Below are positions 18,625 to 26,558 of a DNA stretch of 52,849 nt, piece after piece (positions within the stretch are counted from its first letter, which is position 1; each line of letters begins with the position of its first letter). The notes beneath the pieces are model-generated. The model did no database searches and was not told where the DNA came from. It worked only from the letters and a program-made list of their open reading frames with translations. Source of the stretch: Elusimicrobia bacterium CG1_02_37_114 (GTDB lineage: Bacteria; Elusimicrobiota; Endomicrobiia; CG1-02-37-114); the NCBI GenBank assembly GCA_001871125.1, contig MNXB01000033.1:371-53219 (forward strand). The letters run 5' to 3'. Made by a program: the position numbers and the translations under genes.

Positions 18625-18771
18625 ATGTTTGGTTTAGGATTTCAGGAAATGTTGCTTATTCTATTGGTCGCTCTGGTAATATATGGGACTGCTAAATTTC
18701 CGGAGATAGTTAAAGCCCTGGGAAACATAATAAAAAAATCACCCCGGAAAGATAAAAGATCGTCCAGTTAA
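18625..18771 (+). CDS. tatA: TatA/Hcf106-type twin-arginine translocase subunit
   Basis: The track start at 18559 is too early. The ATG at 18625 has a strong ribosome site (GGAGGG) and gives a 48-residue protein: MFGLGFQEMLLILLVALVIYG is the single membrane helix, then the hinge and amphipathic helix AKFPEIVKALGNIIKK and a basic tail. This is the short form of TatA, which oligomerises to let folded twin-arginine proteins cross the inner membrane. No tatC is in the window. A hairpin overlaps its stop codon. Confidence 0.85.
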   Translation: MFGLGFQEMLLILLVALVIYGTAKFPEIVKALGNIIKKSPRKDKRSSS

Positions 18772-18780
18772 AACTGGACG
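18761..18780 (+). terminator. hairpin overlapping the tatA stop
   Basis: CGTCCAGTT-AA-AACTGGACG is a 9-bp perfect stem over the last codons and stop of tatA. No T run follows, so termination is uncertain. A second hairpin, CCCAAT-TT-ATTGGG (18793-18806), follows directly. Confidence 0.45.
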
Positions 18781-18792
18781 CTACTGGGATTC

Positions 18793-18806
18793 CCCAATTT
18801 ATTGGG
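18793..18806. repeat. dispersed CCCAAT/ATTGGG hairpin
   Basis: Followed by GACGGACTGTTTTA; closely similar to 24281-24302 (TTATTAGGACGGATTGTTTTA). A member of the dispersed intergenic hairpin family of this window. Confidence 0.45.
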
Positions 18807-18836
18807 ACGGACTGTTTTATGATTACGTTTAAAAAT

Positions 18837-18908
18837 GCCGCATTAGACTAGTGGTTAGGTCACCAGCCTCTCAAGTTGGTAACACCGGTTCGAATCCGGT
18901 ATGCGGCA
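18837..18908 (+). tRNA. tRNA-Glu (anticodon CTC)
   Basis: It folds as a full 72-base cloverleaf. The acceptor is GCCGCAT/ATGCGGC with A as discriminator, the D stem is GACT/GGTC, the anticodon stem CCAGC/GTTGG closes the loop CTCTCAA (anticodon CTC), and the T arm is ACCGG-TTCGAAT-CCGGT. No CCA is encoded. The convergent solute-binding gene ends 4 bases away. Confidence 0.95.
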
Positions 18909-18912
18909 TATT

Positions 18913-20160
18913 TTATTCCTTCAGGATTGCGTTTATCTTCTTAGTGGCGGATTCAAGCCCTTCTTTAACAGTCTTCTTCTTGAGCCATATTAAATCAAGT
19001 TCCTGCTGTAGGACTAACTCAATTTCGCTGTATTTCATCAGGTTCGGCGGGAGCAATCCGTATTCCAGAGTATCCGTAAGGACTTTCCTGTCATAACTTT
19101 TTTTTCCTTCTGCAAATATTTTCCCGGCTTCTACCAGGGACGGCTGTTTGTCAAGTTTCTCAGCCATTAAAAGTTGGGACTCTTTGCCCAGGATAAATTC
19201 CAGGAATTTATATGACAGTTCTTTGTTTTTCGTCCTGCTGGAAATAGCATAATTTTCCATCCCCAGCATTGTAGCCTTCTTTTTATTTTTGGGGAGAGGG
19301 CCTATATTCCACGGGATTGCCTTTTCGGACCTTAACCCCTGGATATCCCAGGCGCCTGAAATAAACATCCCGATCTTGCCTGTCCTGAACATCTCTACGT
19401 TGGATTTATATTCAACCGGTAAAACCAGCGGGACAACTTTGTGCCTGTAACGTAAATCCACCAAAAATTGAATCGCCTCAACGGTATTCTTATCGTTCAG
19501 CAGACACAAATTATTTTCTGTGTCAAAAATCCTGCCGTTATTCTGCCATATCCACGGATAAATCCTTGCCCCCCAGAAATCCATTGTACTCCCGAACTGG
19601 TCAATAACGCCATCGTTATTTGTGTCCTTCGTCAATCTTTTTGCAGCATTTAGAAAATCATCCCAGGTGAAATTTTCTCCGGGATAAGTCAGTCCTTCTC
19701 CATCAAACAAATTCCTGTTGTAGAAAAGCACATATACGGACGTATATCTGGGAAGAGAATATAGTGTCCCCCTGTATTTACAGCCATTGATAAGTTTGGG
19801 GTAAAAGTCAGATAATTTCAGCTCCCTGCATTTATCAATGAATTCATCAAGCGGCAATAAAAAACCCCTGGATGCAAAAGGTAAAAAATAAGCGCCGTGG
19901 ATAGACATTATATCAGGCGATTCGTTGCCGGCAAACATCACCTGCAATTTTTGCATTGCCTGCCTGTCGGGGTCATTAATGTATTCAATTTTTGTACCGG
20001 GATTTTGTGTTTCAAATTCCTTTATAAGGGATTTATTGACCCTTTCCTCTTCCAGCGGGACCCAGGTAAAAAAAGTTATTTTACTACCGGCAGGAGTCCT
20101 GGCGGTGCAGCCGTAGATGAAAAATAAGACTATCAGCGGATAGAAAATGTAGTTTCTCAT
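18913..20160 (-). CDS. extracellular solute-binding lipoprotein (sugar ABC transporter, family 1)
   Basis: This 415-residue protein has a lipoprotein signal: hydrophobic IFYPLIVLFFIYG, then Cys 18. It continues as a bacterial family 1 solute-binding protein: ITFFTWVPLEEERVNKSLIKEFE, the FNPGTKIEY-like segment, SPDIMSIHGAYFLPFASRG, YSLPRYTSVYVLFYNRNLF and ISGAWDIQG. Such proteins catch sugars or oligosaccharides outside the inner membrane and pass them to an ABC permease, but no permease or ATPase gene is nearby, so it is an orphan here. It is divergent from ileS, and its -10 box (TATAAT) lies only 6 bases before the ATG with no ribosome site. Confidence 0.9.
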   Translation of the reverse strand: MRNYIFYPLIVLFFIYGCTARTPAGSKITFFTWVPLEEERVNKSLIKEFETQNPGTKIEYINDPDRQAMQKLQVMFAGNESPDIMSIHGAYFLPFASRGFLLPLDEFIDKCRELKLSDFYPKLINGCKYRGTLYSLPRYTSVYVLFYNRNLFDGEGLTYPGENFTWDDFLNAAKRLTKDTNNDGVIDQFGSTMDFWGARIYPWIWQNNGRIFDTENNLCLLNDKNTVEAIQFLVDLRYRHKVVPLVLPVEYKSNVEMFRTGKIGMFISGAWDIQGLRSEKAIPWNIGPLPKNKKKATMLGMENYAISSRTKNKELSYKFLEFILGKESQLLMAEKLDKQPSLVEAGKIFAEGKKSYDRKVLTDTLEYGLLPPNLMKYSEIELVLQQELDLIWLKKKTVKEGLESATKKINAILKE

Positions 20161-20191
20161 AGGTATATTATATAAAATAAAAATGAATTTT

Positions 20192-20220
20192 TTGATTATT
20201 TTTCAAAAATTTGGTATGAT
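20192..20220 (+). promoter_or_regulatory. predicted leaderless promoter of ileS
   Basis: TTGATT, 17 bases, TATGAT, with only 8 bases to the ileS ATG and no ribosome site. No T-box leader can fit. Confidence 0.55.
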
Positions 20221-20228
20221 TTCAGATT

Positions 20229-23033
20229 ATGAAACAAAATTATTCCAGCACCGTTAATTTACCGCAGACGAAGTTTCCGATGAAGGCAAACCTGCCTGTC
20301 AGAGAACAGGATATAATCTCTTTTTGGTCAAATATAGATGTATATTCAAAAATGTGCCAGAACAACAGAGAGAAGGAGAAATTTGTATTTCATGACGGTC
20401 CCCCTTATGCAAACGGTCACATACATATGGGACATGCACTGAACAAAGTCCTCAAGGATATAATCGTAAAATATAAATCTATGAAAGGTCATTATACTTA
20501 TTTCATACCAGGTTGGGATTGTCACGGACTGCCTATTGAATATCAGTTATTCAAGGAACTGAAAGTCAATAAAAGTGAAATTAATATACTGGACTTTCGC
20601 AAAAAAGCAAAGGAGTTTGCTGAAAAATTTGCGTCAGTCCAGAAAGATGAGTTTATACGACTTGGAACATTTGCTGACTGGGAAAATCCATATTTGACAA
20701 TGACCCCGGAGTATGAACTCGGGATAGTTCATGTTTTCAAAGAACTGGTTAAAGCAGGATATATATACCGTGCAAAAAAACCAATCTACTGGTGTATGTA
20801 CTGCGAGACTGCACTGGCAGAAGCAGAAGTGGAATATGCCGACCATATTTCGCCGTCAATATATGTTAAGTTTCCTGTGGTTAATCTGCCGGAATCACTG
20901 AAAAGCCTATCCGCCCCGTCTCTTTCTGTTGTGATATGGACTACCACTCCCTGGACCCTACCTGCAAACGTGGCATTAGCATTCCACCCGGAATATGAAT
21001 ATGTTGTTTTAGAGTGCGATTCCGGAGACGGCAAAAAAGAGAACTTGATTTTTGCAAAAGCTCTTTTAGAAAACGTCACAAACAAACTCGGGATTAAAAA
21101 TTACAAGATACTTAAAACACTCAAAGGCAAAGAATTAGAGAAAATAAAGTGTAAAAACCCCGTAGTTGACCGTGAATCAGTCGGGATACTTGCTGAATTC
21201 GTGCAGTTAGACGAGGGTAGCGGTGTGGTCCACATTGCGCCGGGACATGGACAGGAAGATTACCAGATCGGTCTGAAATACAGGTTACCCGTCCTTTCTC
21301 CCGTGAATGAAAAGGGAATTTTTACAGAAGAAGTCTCCGAATTTTCGGGACACAAGGTTTTTGCGGCAAATGAACTGATTGTCAATAAACTCAAAGAGAA
21401 CAGCCTGCTGTTGTTTGAAGAAAAAGTTTCGCATTCGTACCCGCACTGCTGGCGGTGTAAACACGCCATTATTTTCCGTGCAACCGAACAGTGGTTTATG
21501 AGCGTTGAACACAACAATCTCAGGAACAGGTTATGCGAGTCAATTAAAAAAGTCAAATGGGTTCCGGAATACGGAGAAAACAGGATAACAAGCATGGTAG
21601 AGTTGAGACCTGACTGGTGTTTATCAAGGCAGAGATACTGGGGAGTCCCCATCCCGGCGGTTTACTGCAGTAAATGCGGTAAGTCAATGCTGAACCTTGA
21701 AATAATAGAAAAATTTGAAAAATTTATCTCCAAAGAAAGCACCGATGCATGGTATATTCATCCTGTGGAAGATTTCATCCCTGCAGGATTAAAATGCAGT
21801 TGCGGTAACAATGAGTTCAGAAAAGAGAACGATATTTTAGATGTATGGTTTGATTCCGGCTCATCACACGAGGCAGTTTTAAAATCACGGCAGGGGGTCA
21901 ACTGGCCCTCGGATATGTATTTAGAGGGAAGCGACCAGCACCGGGGATGGTTTCAGACATCACTGATTACTGCTGTAGCGTTATATGACAGGGCACCGTA
22001 TAATATTGTGCTGACACACGGGTTTATTGTTGACGGCGAAGGTAAGAAAATGTCAAAATCCACGGGTAACGTTGTTGCCCCTCAGGAAATTATAAAGAAA
22101 TACGGTGCCGATATATTGAGATTGTGGGTGAGCGCAAGCGATTATTCGGAAGACATAAGAATCTCAAATGAAATTGTTGAAAGGATTGTTGAATCATACA
22201 GGAAGATAAGAAATACAATAAGATATCTCCTGGCAAACCTGCATGAATTTGATTGCAGTAAAGATAAAATAAGTTATTCTGATTTGATGGAAATAGACAG
22301 GTGGATGCTGCACAGGGGACAGAAACTCATAGAGAAGGTAAACAATGCATACGATAATTATGCGTTCCACACGGTCGTGTTTGAAATAAATAATTTCTGC
22401 GTTCTGGATTTGTCGGGTTTTTATTTAGATATATTGAAAGACAGGCTCTATGTTTTTAAAAAGAAGTCAAAAGAACGGCTTTCTGCACAGACAACATTGT
22501 TTGAAATACTGCATACGATTCTGCGGTTGATTGCACCCGTGCTTTCCTTTACTGCCGAAGAATCCTGGCAGTATCTAAAAGAATTAACGGACGGCGAAAA
22601 ATACAATAAAGACGACAGCGTATTTTTTAACGGGTTCCCGTTAGTAAACAAATCAATGATTGACAGCGGATTAGACAGTAAATGGACTGAAATTGTCCAA
22701 GTTAGAGAAAAAGTATACAATGCGCTTGAACAGGCAAGAAAAAACGGTTTAATACACAGTTCTTTAGAGGCGAAAGTAAAATTAACTGTCCACGACAAAG
22801 AACTTCATCAACTGCTTAAAAAATACGAAGACATGCCGATGGGAACGAACCTGAAGACGGTTTTTATTGTTTCGCAGATAGAACTGAACCTTGATGCAAA
22901 TCTTAAAGACACGGCTGTTTCCATAGACCATGCAGACGGAGAAAAATGTGAACGCTGCTGGAACTGGTCTGTTGATGTTGACAGTGCAGGGCTGTGCGGC
23001 AGATGCAGAAATATATTAGAGACGAAGGCTTAA
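20229..23033 (+). CDS. ileS: isoleucyl-tRNA synthetase
   Basis: This 934-residue class I aminoacyl-tRNA synthetase charges tRNA-Ile. The HIGH-type motif is HIHMG at 64-68 inside DGPPYANGHIHMGHALN. The editing domain (WTTTPWTLPANVALAF) and the second catalytic half (DWCLSRQRYWGVPIP, VWFDSGSSHEAVL, GSDQHRGWFQTS) follow. KMSKS lies near 607, and the C-terminal zinc finger is CERCWNW..CGRC. This bacterial form with the C-terminal zinc domain is mupirocin-sensitive type. lspA follows with no gap, as in many bacteria. Confidence 0.97.
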   Translation: MKQNYSSTVNLPQTKFPMKANLPVREQDIISFWSNIDVYSKMCQNNREKEKFVFHDGPPYANGHIHMGHALNKVLKDIIVKYKSMKGHYTYFIPGWDCHGLPIEYQLFKELKVNKSEINILDFRKKAKEFAEKFASVQKDEFIRLGTFADWENPYLTMTPEYELGIVHVFKELVKAGYIYRAKKPIYWCMYCETALAEAEVEYADHISPSIYVKFPVVNLPESLKSLSAPSLSVVIWTTTPWTLPANVALAFHPEYEYVVLECDSGDGKKENLIFAKALLENVTNKLGIKNYKILKTLKGKELEKIKCKNPVVDRESVGILAEFVQLDEGSGVVHIAPGHGQEDYQIGLKYRLPVLSPVNEKGIFTEEVSEFSGHKVFAANELIVNKLKENSLLLFEEKVSHSYPHCWRCKHAIIFRATEQWFMSVEHNNLRNRLCESIKKVKWVPEYGENRITSMVELRPDWCLSRQRYWGVPIPAVYCSKCGKSMLNLEIIEKFEKFISKESTDAWYIHPVEDFIPAGLKCSCGNNEFRKENDILDVWFDSGSSHEAVLKSRQGVNWPSDMYLEGSDQHRGWFQTSLITAVALYDRAPYNIVLTHGFIVDGEGKKMSKSTGNVVAPQEIIKKYGADILRLWVSASDYSEDIRISNEIVERIVESYRKIRNTIRYLLANLHEFDCSKDKISYSDLMEIDRWMLHRGQKLIEKVNNAYDNYAFHTVVFEINNFCVLDLSGFYLDILKDRLYVFKKKSKERLSAQTTLFEILHTILRLIAPVLSFTAEESWQYLKELTDGEKYNKDDSVFFNGFPLVNKSMIDSGLDSKWTEIVQVREKVYNALEQARKNGLIHSSLEAKVKLTVHDKELHQLLKKYEDMPMGTNLKTVFIVSQIELNLDANLKDTAVSIDHADGEKCERCWNWSVDVDSAGLCGRCRNILETKA

Positions 23034-23100
23034 ATGAATAGATTATCCGTCATAATGAGTAGATTATCCGTCATTCTGAGTCCCGATAAAATCGGGACGA
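23034..23100. repeat. dispersed repeat that supplies the lspA start
   Basis: Two direct copies of TAGATTATCCGTCAT are followed by the palindrome TCCCGAT-AAA-ATCGGGA (23081-23097). The same kind of element lies in intergenic space elsewhere in this window, but here it is read in frame as coding sequence. Confidence 0.6.
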
Positions 23101-23561
23101 AGAATCTCTATTACTGGTTGGCTCTATTAATCGTACTTACAGACCAGATAACAAAATTTATTGTCAGAAAGAATCTCATTCTGGGGGATAGTATATATGT
23201 TCTACCTTTCTTTTATATAACGCATATAGAAAATACGGGTATTGCTTTTGGTATGTTTCAGGGGAATAATTTACTTTTTATAATTGTTTCACTGATAATA
23301 ATCGCATTTATATTTACCAACAGAAAACAAATCATATCCTGCGGGAATAACCTGACTAAAATCAGTATACTATTGATTCTTTGCGGTGCTATAGGCAATT
23401 TAATTGACAGGGTTGTCCGCGGAAAAATTACTGATTTTCTGGATTTTGGAATTTCTTACCAGCGTTTTCCTGCATTCAATGTCGCTGATTCCTGTATAAC
23501 AATCGGAGGGATTCTTCTGTGTATATCCTTTCTAACAGCCCGTAAATTAGGGACCCCTTGA
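23034..23561 (+). CDS. lspA: lipoprotein signal peptidase II
   Basis: This 175-residue, four-helix inner-membrane aspartyl protease cleaves signal peptides of diacylglyceryl-prolipoproteins. Family motifs are DQITKFIV, ENTGIAFGMF, GNLIDRVVRGKITDFLDF and FPAFNVADSCITIGG (the two catalytic Asp are in the last two). Its ATG directly follows the ileS TAA. The first 23 or so residues (MNRLSVIMSRLSVILSPDKIGT) are encoded by a dispersed intergenic repeat, not by family sequence. No other ATG precedes the first helix. It acts after Lgt, which is encoded 800 bases downstream. Confidence 0.95.
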   Translation: MNRLSVIMSRLSVILSPDKIGTKNLYYWLALLIVLTDQITKFIVRKNLILGDSIYVLPFFYITHIENTGIAFGMFQGNNLLFIIVSLIIIAFIFTNRKQIISCGNNLTKISILLILCGAIGNLIDRVVRGKITDFLDFGISYQRFPAFNVADSCITIGGILLCISFLTARKLGTP

Positions 23562-23599
23562 CTTTCTGCAATATATGTGTTACAATGTATTACGTAATA
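23558..23599 (+). promoter_or_regulatory. promoter and palindromic operator of the RHH-PIN pair
   Basis: TTGACT (overlapping the lspA stop), 17 bases, TACAAT, then a perfect 12-bp palindrome TATTACGTAATA at 23588-23599 covering the transcription start and touching the AGGAGG ribosome site. Position and symmetry fit autorepression by the ribbon-helix-helix protein encoded next. Confidence 0.7.
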
Positions 23600-23609
23600 G
23601 GAGGCTGAT

Positions 23610-23828
23610 ATGACTACATTTACAATTAGACTACCGGATAACCTAAAAACGGAAATTGAGAAAGTGGCAAAAGAAGAAAAAATACCTGCTGGACAGCTGG
23701 TAAGGGAATCTATTGACAGGTATGTTTCGATTCTCAGATTTAAAAGAATCAGAAAAAAAGTCCTTCCATTTGCCGAATCTCAGGGATTGATAACGGATGA
23801 AGATGTATTCAAAACATTAAAGAGATGA
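23610..23828 (+). CDS. ribbon-helix-helix (CopG-like) antitoxin
   Basis: This 72-residue protein starts MTTFTIRLPDNLKTEIEKVA, the beta strand and first helix of a ribbon-helix-helix DNA-binding domain, followed by GQLVRESIDRYV. It should dimerise, bind the palindrome at its own promoter and neutralise the PIN protein encoded next, whose gene overlaps its stop by four bases (ATGA). It is the first gene of a type II toxin-antitoxin module of VapBC type. AGGAGG lies 5 bases before the ATG. Confidence 0.85.
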   Translation: MTTFTIRLPDNLKTEIEKVAKEEKIPAGQLVRESIDRYVSILRFKRIRKKVLPFAESQGLITDEDVFKTLKR

Positions 23829-24235
23829 AAATCGTCATCGATTCAAACGTGTATATTTCTGCATTTGCAACTCGTGGCTTGTGTAGTGAGGTATTTGAAC
23901 TGTGTCTGGCAGAACATAATATTTATATTTGTAATGAAATAATTAGTGAAATTGAAAGGATATTGATAAATAAAATAAAAGTACCAGATAAGATAGCCAA
24001 AGAGACTGTTGAATATTTGAATCAACATATACATAAAGTAAAACCAGTAAAAGTGAGCAAAGAAGTATGCAGGGACAGAAAAGATTTGATGGTTTTAGGC
24101 ACAGCAGAGGAAGTTGGTGCAGATATTATTATCACAGGAGACAACGATTTGTTAGTACTTGAAAAATATAAGAATACAAAAATAGTAAATCCTTCCGGAT
24201 TTTGGAAATTATCAAGTAAAATCCTGAAGGATTAA
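23825..24235 (+). CDS. PIN-domain toxin (VapC-like)
   Basis: This 136-residue PIN-domain ribonuclease has acidic residues in the expected order: MKIVIDSNVYISAF (first Asp), EIISEIERIL, CRDRKDLMVLGTAEEVGADIIITGDNDLL (DxD pair) and a final strand TKIVNPSGFW. PIN toxins cut tRNA or rRNA. It is coupled by an ATGA overlap to the upstream antitoxin. The sequence resembles the COG1569 group of PIN proteins. The module appears intact. Confidence 0.85.
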   Translation: MKIVIDSNVYISAFATRGLCSEVFELCLAEHNIYICNEIISEIERILINKIKVPDKIAKETVEYLNQHIHKVKPVKVSKEVCRDRKDLMVLGTAEEVGADIIITGDNDLLVLEKYKNTKIVNPSGFWKLSSKILKD

Positions 24236-24246
24236 CTCCAGGAATT

Positions 24247-24262
24247 AAGGGTTTACCCTTTT
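24247..24262 (+). terminator. short hairpin with T-rich tail after the PIN gene
   Basis: AAGGG-TTTA-CCCTT followed by TTAT, 12 bases after the toxin stop; a weak intrinsic terminator candidate. Confidence 0.4.
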
Positions 24263-24336
24263 ATCCGCAGGATTATCTTATTTATTAGGACGGATTGTTT
24301 TAAAAGTATAATAATATTAAAGGGGTTATATAAATT

Positions 24337-25104
24337 ATGTTTCCGGAACTTTTGAGATTAGGACCGATATCCATTAAGACTTACGGATTTTTTGTAGCGG
24401 TGGGTTTTCTTGTCGGGATGAACTATATCAGGAGGCAGGCAAAGGAATATAACTTTAATCCGGAAGTTGTGTTTGACCTGGGGTTATACATTCTTGTAAC
24501 CGGTATAGCCGGGGCACGAATATTTTATGTCCTGTTCAACTGGTCATTTTATAAAGACAATTTACTTTCAGTATTTGAAATATGGAGTGGAGGTCTGGTC
24601 CTGTACGGCGGGATATTATTTTCTACTGTATTCGTTATCCTCTATACAAGGATAAAAAAACTTGACCTGTGGAGGATTGCTGATTTGATTGCACCTGCAC
24701 TGTTTTTAGGGATTGCCATCGGCAGGGTAGGCTGTCTTTCTGCGGGTTGCTGTTACGGCAAACCTACCGATTTAATCTGGGGTATTACTTTCACAAACCC
24801 GCAGTCATTAGTAGCACCTGAATTAATCAATGTCAAACTCCATCCCGTTCAGGTCTATGAGTCAATATTTTGTTTCGGGTTGTTTTTATCAGCACATATA
24901 TTTAATAAAGACAGAAAAACAGCAGGAAAAACTTTTTTCATTTCAGTAATGGCGTACAGCATTTTCAGGTTTTTGATAGAATTTCTACGCGGGGATAATC
25001 CCGAAACTGTGGTTGCAAAACTGCATCATTCACAGCTGATAGCAATTTTTGTTGTTTTAATTTCTCTGGTAATCTTATGGCTGTTATGGAAAAAGAAATC
25101 GTAG
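24337..25104 (+). CDS. lgt: prolipoprotein diacylglyceryl transferase
   Basis: This 255-residue, seven-helix inner-membrane enzyme transfers diacylglycerol from phosphatidylglycerol to the lipobox Cys. The family signature is visible in IAIGRVGCLSAGCCYGKPT (about residues 127-146), together with YGFFVAVGFLVG, GGLVLYGGI and RFLIEFLRGDNPE. The ATG has AAAGGGG upstream and TATAAT lies at 24307-24312. Its product feeds LspA. rluD overlaps its 3' end. Confidence 0.95.
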   Translation: MFPELLRLGPISIKTYGFFVAVGFLVGMNYIRRQAKEYNFNPEVVFDLGLYILVTGIAGARIFYVLFNWSFYKDNLLSVFEIWSGGLVLYGGILFSTVFVILYTRIKKLDLWRIADLIAPALFLGIAIGRVGCLSAGCCYGKPTDLIWGITFTNPQSLVAPELINVKLHPVQVYESIFCFGLFLSAHIFNKDRKTAGKTFFISVMAYSIFRFLIEFLRGDNPETVVAKLHHSQLIAIFVVLISLVILWLLWKKKS

Positions 25105-26000
25105 TCAATACAGAGAGTGAACGGTTAGACAAATATTTAGCAGGAGTGTCCCCCGACTATTCCAGGAGTTTCTTTCAGAAATTAATTAAATCCTGCAATG
25201 TCGTTGTAGAAGATAAGAATGTCGTTGACTGTGACTTTGAGGTTCATGCCGGGGATAAAATAAGAATATCTTTTCCTGAAATTAATAATCTATCCTTTGA
25301 TTCCATTGGACTGGATATTATTTATGAAGATAAGTCAGTATTAGTCATAAATAAACCGTCGGGCGTAATTGTGCATCCCGCGGGATACAAACCAGGACAG
25401 AATACGATATTTGATATCCTTATGAGCAGGTACGGTATTTATAAAAAAGAAGGTTTTGCCGATAGACCTTTTATTGTCCACCGGCTTGATAAAGATACTT
25501 CAGGCATAATGTTAATAGCAAAAACGCCCAAAGCTCAACTGAATTTAATGAAACAATTTAAAGACCGTAAAGTAAAAAAGGTATATTTTGTTCTCGTCTA
25601 TGGAAAATTTAATGAAAAAAAAGGTATAATAGAAGCACCGCTGGCAAGGAACCAGCAGCATAGAAGACAAATCAACGTTGGCTACGGACGGGACGCAGTA
25701 ACAGATTTTGAAGTTCTCCAGAATTTAGGAGATTACGCTTTGCTGGAAGTGAAACCGCAAACAGGCAGGACGCATCAAATCAGGGTGCATTTAGCATATA
25801 TCGGACATCCTGTTTTAGGTGATAATGTTTATGGCACAAACACACAGAAACCAATACCGGAGATTTGTGAAAGACAGATGCTCCATTCTTATAAAATTAC
25901 ATTCTGCCATCCGGTGAAAAATAAGTCAGTGACCTTTAAGGCAGATTTGCCGGAAGATTTCCGGTCAGTATTGAAATTGCTGAAAAAAAATGTTAACTAA
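25077..26000 (+). CDS. rluD: RluD-type 23S rRNA pseudouridine synthase
   Basis: This protein of up to 307 residues has an N-terminal S4 RNA-binding domain (ERLDKYLAGVSPDYSRSFFQKLI) and an RluA-family catalytic domain. The catalytic Asp lies in HRLDKDTSGIML and the tail motif is GRTHQIRVHLAYIGHPVLGD. It isomerises uridines in helix 69 of 23S rRNA, judged by domain layout; other RluA-family targets are possible. The track start overlaps lgt by 28 bases; the ATG at 25086 (MEKEIVVNTES) is an equally likely start. Confidence 0.9.
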   Translation: MAVMEKEIVVNTESERLDKYLAGVSPDYSRSFFQKLIKSCNVVVEDKNVVDCDFEVHAGDKIRISFPEINNLSFDSIGLDIIYEDKSVLVINKPSGVIVHPAGYKPGQNTIFDILMSRYGIYKKEGFADRPFIVHRLDKDTSGIMLIAKTPKAQLNLMKQFKDRKVKKVYFVLVYGKFNEKKGIIEAPLARNQQHRRQINVGYGRDAVTDFEVLQNLGDYALLEVKPQTGRTHQIRVHLAYIGHPVLGDNVYGTNTQKPIPEICERQMLHSYKITFCHPVKNKSVTFKADLPEDFRSVLKLLKKNVN

Positions 26001-26556
26001 AAGAAAAAAAAGTCGTCGGTTCTCTGCGTTATTTCTGATTTTACTTTGTGTCGTTATAATGGCCGGAAGCGAGGAAGTGAAGAAAAACGGAACTGCGGCT
26101 ACCACGGGTACTGCGGGCATTGACGAACTGTCAGTTAGGATAAATAAATTAGAAAAAGAGATTGAAAAATATTCTGAAACCGAACTGCGCACAAAAGAAA
26201 TGAATAATGCACTGGCAGATTTAAACAGGAGCCTTAATGAAATCAAAAGTGAACTGGATATTATTAAACTTGATGTTGACAGCCTTAGGTCATCGCAGAA
26301 AAAAATTATGGACAGTCATTACGGAGGCGGCTCAGAGAGAGATACTGCGGATATAAAAACGGAAATAGAATTCCTTAGAAAAGAAATTGCAAGACTGCAG
26401 GAGAAAACAGCACTCGCAGCGGTAATCAGGGAGAATACCGAAGAAACTGAGTCCGACGGCGAAAACAGGTTTAAGCAAATAATCGCCTCGCCTTATGTGG
26501 GGATGACCGCGTTCTTTGTATCTTTAATGGCATTAATAATTGCTGCCTCGCGTTAA
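25990..26556 (+). CDS. coiled-coil protein with N-terminal signal and C-terminal membrane helix
   Basis: This 188-residue protein of unknown family has a signal or anchor (FSALFLILLCVVIMAG), then a long heptad-rich coiled coil from about 43 to 105 and again at 115-135. It ends with one membrane helix (VGMTAFFVSLMALIIAASR). The two anchors suggest it spans the periplasm or folds back on the inner membrane. It overlaps rluD by 11 bases and is followed 2 bases later by the ROK kinase, so it belongs to the lgt-rluD-ROK operon. Function not assignable. Confidence 0.6.
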   Translation: MLTKRKKSRRFSALFLILLCVVIMAGSEEVKKNGTAATTGTAGIDELSVRINKLEKEIEKYSETELRTKEMNNALADLNRSLNEIKSELDIIKLDVDSLRSSQKKIMDSHYGGGSERDTADIKTEIEFLRKEIARLQEKTALAAVIRENTEETESDGENRFKQIIASPYVGMTAFFVSLMALIIAASR

Positions 26557-26558
26557 TT

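Noticed and set aside
20161-20228. T-box riboswitch before ileS
   Set aside because: Only 68 bases separate the divergent genes and the predicted start site lies at the ATG, leaving no room for a leader.
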